Assembly (NCBI GenBank): GCA_030147325.1
Contig: JASLAA010000074.1
Location: forward strand, 1 to 13,915
Direction: 5' to 3'
Source of the DNA: Arthrobacter sp.
GTDB taxonomy: Bacteria > Actinomycetota > Actinomycetes > Actinomycetales > Micrococcaceae
Length of the DNA: 13,915 nucleotides
The notes under the pieces: generated by a model
Seen by the model: the letters and a program-made list of their open reading frames with translations, nothing else
Database searches by the model: none
What the model was told of the DNA's origin: nothing
Position numbers and translations under genes: made by a program
In this document: in pieces, positions 1 through 5,523 of the stretch
Position numbering within the stretch: the stretch's first letter is position 1
Layout: the number at the start of each line of letters is the position of its first letter

Positions 1-1734
1 GTGACCGGACGCCAGGACTTCAGCACGCTGCGCCAGCAGGGCGGCCTGTCCGGTTACCCGTCGCGGGCGGAATCCGTGCACGACGTCGTCGAGAGCTCAC
101 ACGCCTCGTCCTCGCTGTCCTGGGCGGACGGCATCTCCCGCGCCCGTGTCCTGAGCGGTGAGGGCGACCGCTACACCGTCGTCCTGGTGGGCGACGGCGC
201 CCTCACCGGTGGGATGGCCTGGGAGGCGATCAACAACATCGCGGCGGACAAGCGGCGCCGCGTGGTGATCGTGGTCAACGACAACGGACGCTCCTATGCC
301 CCGACGATCGGCGGGGTCGCCGACTACCTCGCATCCCTGCGTCCCACGCTGGACTCGGTACGGACGCACCGTGTCTACGAACGCACCCTCGACTGGGTGA
401 AGCACCGCATGCAGACCGGCGGTACGGTCGGCGAATTCAGCTACAAGAGCCTGCACGCCATGAAGAAGGGCATCAAGGACTGGTGGGCTCCGCAGGGGCT
501 CTTCGAGGACCTCGGGATGAAGTACGTGGGACCCGTCGACGGCCACGACCAGGCCGCCGTCGAGCAGGCACTGCACCTCGCCAAGAAGTACGAGGGGCCG
601 GTGATCGTGCACGCGATCACCGAGAAGGGCCACGGCTACGCCCCGGCCCGCGCTCACGAGGACGATCAGTTCCATGCCGTCGGGATCATCGATCCGGACA
701 CGGGCCAGCCCGTCGGCGTCGCCGGGTCGGAGTCCTGGACCTCCGTCTTCGCCGACGAGATCGCGGACATCGCGGACGAGCGGCCCGACATCGTCGGCAT
801 CACCGGCGCCATGCTCATCCCCGTCGGTCTCCACCGCTTCGCCGCCCGCCACCCGGACCGCGTGTTCGACGTCGGCATCGCCGAGCAGCACGCGGTCACC
901 AGCGCCGCGGGCATGGCTTTCGGCGGACTGCATCCCGTCATCGCGCTGTACGCGACGTTCCTGAACCGGGCCTTCGACCAGCTCCTCATGGACGTCGCCC
1001 TCCACCGGGCCGGTGTCACGATCGTCCTCGACCGGTCGGGTGTCACCGGCCCGGACGGTGCGAGCCATCACGGCATGTGGGACCTCGCGATGCTCCAGGC
1101 CGTCCCCGGCCTCCACCTCGCGGCTCCGCGCGACGCATCGCGTCTCAGGGAGGAGCTGCGGGAGGCCGTCGCCATCTCGGACGCTCCGAGCGTGGTCCGC
1201 TATTCCAAGGGTTCCGTGGGAGCGGAGGTCGAGGCCGTGGAACGGCTCGACGACGGCGTGGACGTGCTGTCCAGGCGTCCCGCCGGGTCGCGGTCCAACG
1301 ATGTCCTCATCGTCAGCGTCGGTGCCATGAGCGAGCTGGCCCTCGACGTGTCCAACCGGCTCGGTGCACAGGGCATCAGCTCCACCGTGATCGATCCGCG
1401 CTGGCTCCTGCCGGTCCGTCGGTCCGTGATCGACCTCGCGGCCGAGCACCGCATCGTGATCGTCATCGAGGACGGCGTGCGCGCAGGAGGAGTCGGATCC
1501 CGGATCCGGCAGGAGATGCGCTCCGCGGGCGTCGACACGGCGCTGAACGAGGTGGGCCTGCCCGTCGAGTTCCTCGACCACGGCTCGCGCAACCAGGTCC
1601 TCGAGCGGGTCGGACTGACCGCGCAGAAGATCACGCACGACGTCGTCGCGCAGGTGCTCGGTACCAAGGTGCCGGTCGCGAGGCCGCTGCTGAACGACCA
1701 GTCACCGGCCACGGGCCAGCTGCCCAAACTCTGA
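1..1734 (+). CDS. dxs: 1-deoxy-D-xylulose-5-phosphate synthase (5'-truncated by window edge)
   Basis: Cytosolic TPP-dependent enzyme that condenses pyruvate with glyceraldehyde 3-phosphate to DXP, the entry to the MEP isoprenoid pathway and a precursor of the thiamin thiazole. The frame is open from base 1. The first codon is GTG, but the residues that follow (TGRQDFSTLRQQGGLSGYPSR) match an internal Dxs block that normally follows about 80 N-terminal residues, so this is a cut gene and not a short one. Counting window codons: TPP/Mg-binding GDGALTGG at 64-71 with the downstream NN at 78-79; the DGHD block near 180; the transketolase pyrimidine-binding domain from about 244, with the conserved catalytic Glu in IAEQHAV at codon 295; DRSGVTGPDG just after; and the transketolase C-terminal domain from about 433. 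No frameshift or missing key residue is seen in the part present. The 3' end is a normal TGA. Family assignment is secure; only the start is unknown. Confidence 0.97.
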   Translation: MTGRQDFSTLRQQGGLSGYPSRAESVHDVVESSHASSSLSWADGISRARVLSGEGDRYTVVLVGDGALTGGMAWEAINNIAADKRRRVVIVVNDNGRSYAPTIGGVADYLASLRPTLDSVRTHRVYERTLDWVKHRMQTGGTVGEFSYKSLHAMKKGIKDWWAPQGLFEDLGMKYVGPVDGHDQAAVEQALHLAKKYEGPVIVHAITEKGHGYAPARAHEDDQFHAVGIIDPDTGQPVGVAGSESWTSVFADEIADIADERPDIVGITGAMLIPVGLHRFAARHPDRVFDVGIAEQHAVTSAAGMAFGGLHPVIALYATFLNRAFDQLLMDVALHRAGVTIVLDRSGVTGPDGASHHGMWDLAMLQAVPGLHLAAPRDASRLREELREAVAISDAPSVVRYSKGSVGAEVEAVERLDDGVDVLSRRPAGSRSNDVLIVSVGAMSELALDVSNRLGAQGISSTVIDPRWLLPVRRSVIDLAAEHRIVIVIEDGVRAGGVGSRIRQEMRSAGVDTALNEVGLPVEFLDHGSRNQVLERVGLTAQKITHDVVAQVLGTKVPVARPLLNDQSPATGQLPKL

Positions 1735-1783
1735 CGCGCGCACCCCGCCCGGTGCTGCCTGACGGCGCCGGGAGAGGGTGGTG

Positions 1784-1792
1784 TGAGACAAT
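1784..1792 (+). promoter_or_regulatory. Candidate extended -10 promoter of rne
   Basis: TGA-GACAAT reads as an extended -10 (TGn followed by a hexamer sharing four of six bases with TATAAT, including A2 and T6). No good -35 lies 16-18 bases upstream; a TTGACA-like CTGACG (1759-1764) is 22 bases away, which is too far. A start about seven bases downstream would fall near 1799, exactly where the first large hairpin begins. Moderate to weak evidence. Confidence 0.35.
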
Positions 1793-1798
1793 GACGAA

Positions 1799-1831
1799 GG
1801 CTGGTGGGGGAACCACATTCCCACACCGGTC
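1799..1831 (+). promoter_or_regulatory. Leader hairpin 1 upstream of rne
   Basis: Arm 1799-1812 (GGCTGGTGGGGGAA) pairs with 1818-1831 (TTCCCACACCGGTC) around the loop CCACA: 13 of 14 positions pair, counting two G-U pairs, with one G-A mismatch at 1807/1823. No T tract follows, so it reads as a leader structure more than a terminator. It could still be a T-less 3'-end structure for dxs. Confidence 0.55.
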
Positions 1832-1862
1832 CAGTGACAGGCTTCCGTTCCACGAGCGATGC

Positions 1863-1904
1863 TTCCGTCCTACCGAGTCCGCCCGTCGGCGGAAGTAGGC
1901 GGAA
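1863..1904 (+). promoter_or_regulatory. Leader hairpin 2 upstream of rne (16 bp)
   Basis: Three consecutive helices stack: TTCCG 1863-1867 with CGGAA 1900-1904; a bulged T1868; CCTAC 1869-1873 with GTAGG 1895-1899; a small internal loop (CGAG opposite A); then TCCGCC 1878-1883 with GGCGGA 1888-1893, closed by the loop CGTC. The outer two helices contain A-T pairs, which makes a pure GC-chance explanation less likely. The next bases (TCCGCC 1905-1910) can compete for GGCGGA, so alternative folds exist. Confidence 0.6.
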
Positions 1905-2026
1905 TCCGCCCGTGACACCCACCGTCCACAAGGGCGGTTGAGTTGGAAAAGCGCCACTGGTCTCCGAGTGATTCCGCACCCCCAAGACGGTGCGACCCCG
2001 GACGATATGACAACGACTTCCGGTCA

Positions 2027-2050
2027 GCCGCCGGGCGAAAGGCCCGCGGC
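2027..2050 (+). promoter_or_regulatory. Small GC hairpin upstream of the rne ribosome binding site
   Basis: GCCGC 2027-2031 pairs with GCGGC 2046-2050, a C bulges at 2032, then GGGC 2033-2036 pairs with GCCC 2042-2045 around a GAAAG loop. Nine base pairs, 55 bases upstream of the SD. In DNA this rich in G and C such a hairpin could arise by chance. Confidence 0.35.
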
Positions 2051-2118
2051 CGGCCGACATACCGCCCCCGAGGGTGCTGGAATGTGGCCGGTGCCGCAGG
2101 GGCTTGGAGCGAGTACCC

Positions 2119-5100
2119 ATGGATCAGTCAGAACAGCTGGGCAACGAACAGAGCACCACGGACGCACCGGTGACGCCGGAGCAGGCCGCACCGGCGAAGG
2201 CGCCGAGGAAGCGCCGCACCGCGAGTGCTCCCGCCGGAGCTCCTCCCGCTGCGCCGGAGCCTTCCGCCGAGGAGGACACACCCGCCGCGCCGGTGCGCAA
2301 GAGAGCCACCCGGGCGCGCAAGCCGGTCGTGGTGACGGACGAGACAGCAACCGCTACCGCTGCCGAGGCAGCAACAACGGACACGGAACCCGAGGCGACG
2401 GCCGAGGCTCCCGCCCGAAGCACACCGCCCGCCAGGGCCCCCCGCGCACGACGACGGGCCGCGACGGCCGAAGCCGGACCAGCCAGCGTCAGCGAGCCGG
2501 TCGCCGAGTCCGACGCCGAACCTGCTGCCCCCGCGTCCGACGCCGGCGAGGCCGTCGTGACCGCCGATGCTTCGGCCGACGGTGTCGCGGAGGAGAAGCC
2601 GACCCGCGCGCGTCGGGCCCCTGCCCGTACCCGCAGCCGCAGGGCGTCCGAGCCGGTGCAGGCCGAGAATGCTCCGGCTGCCCCGGCCGCTACCGCCTCC
2701 GTAGAATCGGCTCCGGCCGCCGAGGGTGAGGCGTCGGCCACCGACGTCGCAGCACCCGCCGTCCCGGAAGCCGCGGACGGCACAGCCAGCGAGCAGTCGT
2801 CGGAGGAGACCCGGTTCGATCCCTTCGCGGTCCCCGAATCACCGCTGTCGCTGCTGTTCCACGCACCGGACCTCGCCACCGTGACCGTGCCCGCCGTCAG
2901 GGTGGCGCCACCGCGCGAGGACGAGGACACGGACGAGGCCGAACCGGAGGAGTCGGGGCGTCGGTCGCGCCGCAGTCGGCGGAGTCGCGGTAAATCCCGC
3001 AGTGAGGCCGACCAGACGGGCAGCGACACCGAGGGCGAGTCCGCCGGCGAGTCCGAGGACGGCGACGTTCGCCGGTCCGGTCCGGAGGAAGGATCGGCTG
3101 TCTCCTCGCGCCGCCGTCGTCGCCGTCGCCGCGGGGACCAGGACCTCGAACTCTCCGGGGGCGAGGACGATGACCCGCCCAACACCGTCACGCGTGTGCG
3201 GGCTCCGCGGCAGGCGACCGAGCCGGTGTCCGACCGCGTGACCAGTGTGCGCGGATCCACGCGGCTCGAGGCGAAGAAGCAGCGCCGGCGTGAATCCCGC
3301 GACACGGGGCGCCGCCGCCAGGTCATCACCGAGGCGGAATTCCTCGCCCGCCGTGAATCCGTGGACCGCCAGATGGTCGTCCGCCAGCGCGACGACAGGA
3401 TCCAGATCGGCGTACTCGAGGACGGCATCCTCGCCGAGCACTTCGTCTCCAAGACGCAGCAGGACTCACTGATCGGCAACGTCTACCTCGGCAAGGTGCA
3501 GAACGTCCTGCCGAGCATGGAAGCAGCTTTCGTCGACATCGGACGCGGCCGGAACGCCGTGCTCTACGCGGGCGAGGTCAACTGGGACGCCGCAGGCCTC
3601 GACGGCCAGCCCCGCCGGATCGAGCTGGCCCTGAAGTCGGGCGACCCCGTCCTCGTCCAGGTGACGAAGGATCCGGTGGGCCACAAGGGAGCGCGCCTCA
3701 CCAGCCAGATCTCGCTGCCCGGTCGGTACCTCGTGTATGTGCCGGGCGGCTCCATGACCGGGATCTCACGCAAGCTCCCGGACGTCGAGCGCAACCGCCT
3801 CAAGCGCATCCTCAAGGACAGGCTGCCCGAGAACGCCGGCGTGATCGTCCGCACCGCGGCCGAGGGCGCGAGCGAGGAGGAGCTCACCCACGACATCAAC
3901 CGCCTGCGGGCCCAGTGGGAGGAGATCGAGCGGAAGGCCGGATCCACGAAGGCCCTGGCGCCCGAACTGCTGTACGGCGAGCCGGACCTCACGATCAAGG
4001 TCGTCCGGGACGTCTTCAACGAGGACTTCACCAAGCTCGTCGTCTCCGGCGAGGAGGCCTGGGACACCATCGAGGCCTACGTCATGTACGTGGCCCCGGA
4101 CCTCGTCGGCAGGCTGGAGAAATGGACCAGCGACGAGGACATCTTCGCGTCCTCGCGCATCGATGAGCAGATCTCGAAGGCCCTCGAACGCAAGGTCTTC
4201 CTGCCGTCCGGCGGCTCGCTCGTGATCGACCGCACCGAGGCCATGACCGTGGTCGACGTCAACACCGGCAAGTTCACCGGCAGCGGCGGCAACCTCGAGG
4301 AGACTGTCACCAAGAACAACCTGGAGGCGGCCGAGGAGGTGGTACGCCAGCTGAGGCTGCGCGATATCGGCGGCATCATCGTGATCGACTTCATCGATAT
4401 GGTCCTCGAGGCGAACCGCGATCTCGTGCTCCGCCGTCTGGTCGAATGCCTCGGGCGGGACAGGACGAAGCACCAGGTCGCGGAGGTCACGTCCCTGGGG
4501 CTGGTCCAGATGACACGCAAGCGTATGGGTACGGGCCTGCTCGAGGTGTTCGGCGAGGACTGCGAGCACTGTGCCGGGCGCGGCGTCGTGACCCACATGG
4601 AGCCTGTCGAGCACCGTCGGTCCACCACCGCGCCGGAGCCGCAGCAGCAGGTGCGGCAGGACAAGCCGTCGCGGAGCGAGCGCAAGCGCAATCGGGGCCG
4701 GGGCGGCCAGCCTGACGAGGGCTTCGCTCCGATCCAGGCTCCCGTCGCGGACACCCCGGACCGCGCGGCGAAGGCCGAAGCGGCCCGCGTGGCACTGGCG
4801 AGTATCGCTGCAGCGACACACCACGCCCACGAGGAGCCGATCGATCAGCCGGGACCGGCCGCCGAGGTCGAGGTGACCGAGGCCGTGCTCACCATCAACG
4901 GGGAGACGGTCACCCTTCCCCGGGCGGAGGGTCGTCGCGCCGAGGCCCAGGAGACGCAGGAAGCCCCGGTGACGCGCCTGACGCTCGACAGCCTGAGTGA
5001 GGCCTTCAACCGGAAGCCGTCGGCCGACGAGCCCGCCCCGGCGGACGCTCCGTCCGCAGCAGGTGCGGACGGAGGCCGGGAAGGTGTGCCGGAGCAGTCC

Positions 5101-5328
5101 GTCGTCGCGCCCGTCGAAACCCCGGCCCGCCGCTCCCGTCCACGCCGGGTGGCCCGCAGCGCCCAGGGTGCAGCCGACACGACGATCGAGACGTTGCCCG
5201 CGTCGACGACCGCCGAGCCGGCAGGGACGCGTCACGTCGCCCGGGCGCAGCAGCCGGCGGTGACGCAGGCGCCCGCCGCTGCAGAGCCGCTGATCTTCGG
5301 CGTCGGGGTGCCCGCATCCGAGCTGTGA
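2119..5328 (+). CDS. rne: Ribonuclease E/G family endoribonuclease with long disordered arms
   Basis: Endoribonuclease that processes rRNA/tRNA precursors and starts mRNA decay, usually as the hub of a degradosome. The product is 1069 aa. I chose ATG 2119 because GGAG (2106-2109) sits nine bases before it; an upstream in-frame GTG at 2074 has a weaker SD. Residues 1 to about 425 are low-complexity, rich in Ala, Pro, Glu and Arg, with basic blocks at 281-294 (RRSRRSRRSRGKSR), eight Arg at 331-338, and KKQRRR at 386-391. The catalytic core starts near 427 with the S1 domain (RIQIGVLEDGILAEHF). Next come the 5'-sensor VRT (R578, T579), the Mg-binding aspartates D713 (VVDVNTG) and D757 (VIDFIDM), and the Zn-link CEHC (C815, C818). 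The tail after about 830 is again disordered. Key residues are all present. It stands alone between a leader and a terminator. RNase E/G is certain; E versus G is a naming choice. Confidence 0.97.
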   Translation: MDQSEQLGNEQSTTDAPVTPEQAAPAKAPRKRRTASAPAGAPPAAPEPSAEEDTPAAPVRKRATRARKPVVVTDETATATAAEAATTDTEPEATAEAPARSTPPARAPRARRRAATAEAGPASVSEPVAESDAEPAAPASDAGEAVVTADASADGVAEEKPTRARRAPARTRSRRASEPVQAENAPAAPAATASVESAPAAEGEASATDVAAPAVPEAADGTASEQSSEETRFDPFAVPESPLSLLFHAPDLATVTVPAVRVAPPREDEDTDEAEPEESGRRSRRSRRSRGKSRSEADQTGSDTEGESAGESEDGDVRRSGPEEGSAVSSRRRRRRRRGDQDLELSGGEDDDPPNTVTRVRAPRQATEPVSDRVTSVRGSTRLEAKKQRRRESRDTGRRRQVITEAEFLARRESVDRQMVVRQRDDRIQIGVLEDGILAEHFVSKTQQDSLIGNVYLGKVQNVLPSMEAAFVDIGRGRNAVLYAGEVNWDAAGLDGQPRRIELALKSGDPVLVQVTKDPVGHKGARLTSQISLPGRYLVYVPGGSMTGISRKLPDVERNRLKRILKDRLPENAGVIVRTAAEGASEEELTHDINRLRAQWEEIERKAGSTKALAPELLYGEPDLTIKVVRDVFNEDFTKLVVSGEEAWDTIEAYVMYVAPDLVGRLEKWTSDEDIFASSRIDEQISKALERKVFLPSGGSLVIDRTEAMTVVDVNTGKFTGSGGNLEETVTKNNLEAAEEVVRQLRLRDIGGIIVIDFIDMVLEANRDLVLRRLVECLGRDRTKHQVAEVTSLGLVQMTRKRMGTGLLEVFGEDCEHCAGRGVVTHMEPVEHRRSTTAPEPQQQVRQDKPSRSERKRNRGRGGQPDEGFAPIQAPVADTPDRAAKAEAARVALASIAAATHHAHEEPIDQPGPAAEVEVTEAVLTINGETVTLPRAEGRRAEAQETQEAPVTRLTLDSLSEAFNRKPSADEPAPADAPSAAGADGGREGVPEQSVVAPVETPARRSRPRRVARSAQGAADTTIETLPASTTAEPAGTRHVARAQQPAVTQAPAAAEPLIFGVGVPASEL

Positions 5329-5356
5329 TCACCGACGCGCGGTAGGAGAGGCCGGC

Positions 5357-5390
5357 CGAAGGCCGGGGTCCGGAAGGACTCCGGCCTTCG
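5357..5390 (+). terminator. Intrinsic terminator after rne
   Basis: CGAAGGCCGGGGTCC (5357-5371) pairs with GGACTCCGGCCTTCG (5376-5390), giving 15 uninterrupted pairs including one G-U, closed by a GGAA (GNRA) tetraloop. The tail TCGTATCCGT is only mildly T-rich, as often seen in actinobacteria. It lies 28 bases after the rne stop and just before the thiD-tenA promoter, so it separates the two units. A second hairpin, CCGGCC 5352-5357 with GGCCGG 5361-5366, would compete with its 5' arm. Confidence 0.8.
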
Positions 5391-5407
5391 TCGTATCCGT
5401 CCCCCGC

Positions 5408-5416
5408 TGCTATAGG
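5408..5416 (+). promoter_or_regulatory. Candidate extended -10 promoter of the TPP riboswitch/thiD-tenA unit
   Basis: TGC-TATAGG gives an extended -10. A possible weak -35 is TTCGTC at 5387-5392, 18 bases upstream and overlapping the terminator arm. An overlapping TAGGGT (5413-5418) is an alternative hexamer. A start near 5422-5424 would coincide with the first base of riboswitch helix P1, which supports the placement. Confidence 0.5.
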
Positions 5417-5421
5417 GTGGA

Positions 5422-5523
5422 GCGTGACACGGGGTGCCCTGCCGGATGCAGGGCTGAGATCAAACCCGTCGAACCTGATCTAGTGGGCGTCAGCGCCCGA
5501 GGCCTAGCGGAGGGATGTCACGC
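5422..5523 (+). promoter_or_regulatory. TPP (thiamin pyrophosphate) riboswitch, THI element
   Basis: All hallmarks of the THI box are readable. P1 is GCGTGACA (5422-5429) with TGTCACGC (5516-5523). P2 is CGGG (5430-5433) with CCCG (5465-5468). P3 is GCCCTGC (5436-5442) with GCAGGGC (5448-5454). The pyrimidine-binding CTGAGA is at 5454-5459, followed by GAACCTGATC (5471-5480). P4 is CTAG (5480-5483) with CTAG (5504-5507), and it carries an extra hairpin GGGCG/CGCCC (5485-5489, 5494-5498). The pyrophosphate-side GCGGAGGGA is at 5507-5515. The thiD-tenA SD, GGAGGG (5509-5514), is part of this last block, and the 3' strand of P1 ends one base before the ATG. Ligand binding should therefore hide the ribosome site directly and lower translation when TPP is high. 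Family identity is firm; the translational mode is inferred from geometry. Confidence 0.95.

Larger units (their letters stand above)
1735..2118 (+). promoter_or_regulatory. Long gap between dxs and rne: probable structured rne leader
   Basis: This is the only gene-free stretch above 300 bases. I see no convincing protein-coding gene: short frames here start with TTG or GTG, lack a good SD, or run into rne out of frame. It contains an extended -10-like box (1784-1792), two large hairpins (1799-1831 and 1863-1904), an 8-bp direct repeat GCTTCCGT (1841-1848 and 1861-1868), a smaller hairpin (2027-2050), and the rne SD GGAG at 2106-2109. No hairpin here is followed by a T tract, so a classic intrinsic terminator for dxs is not evident. 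Long structured leaders are known for rne in E. coli, where RNase E feeds back on its own mRNA, and rne leaders are also long in mycobacteria. That this leader acts in the same way is inference. Confidence 0.6.

Noticed and set aside
97..1638. 513-codon open frame on the - strand under dxs
   Set aside because: GC-rich shadow of dxs; the + frame has all Dxs motifs and this one has none.
483..1898. 471-codon + strand frame across the dxs end
   Set aside because: Arg/Pro/Gly-rich translation typical of an out-of-frame reading; overlaps dxs and the leader with no SD or motif.
2074..2118. Upstream GTG start for rne
   Set aside because: Weak SD; ATG 2119 has GGAG nine bases upstream. It cannot be fully excluded.
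1938..2729. 263-codon frame overlapping the rne start, and a 76-codon frame from 1943, as possible leader peptides
   Set aside because: Non-ATG starts (TTG or similar), Arg/Gly-rich out-of-frame character, and overlap with the clearly coding rne frame.
2950..3140. Repetitive CGC/CGT tracts in rne considered as a DNA repeat or CRISPR-like array
   Set aside because: They encode Arg blocks in frame, have no regular spacers and are not true repeat units.
2124..3479. 451-codon - strand frame opposite the rne N-terminal arm
   Set aside because: Ser/Ala/Arg-rich shadow caused by the biased codon use of the arm; no motif or SD.
3766..5235. 489-codon - strand frame opposite the rne catalytic core
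   Set aside because: Opposes highly conserved coding sequence; no recognisable family.
5515..5523. ATG 5515 as the thiD-tenA start
   Set aside because: Lies in the conserved riboswitch GGGA-TG block immediately after the SD with no spacing; ATG 5524 has proper spacing.
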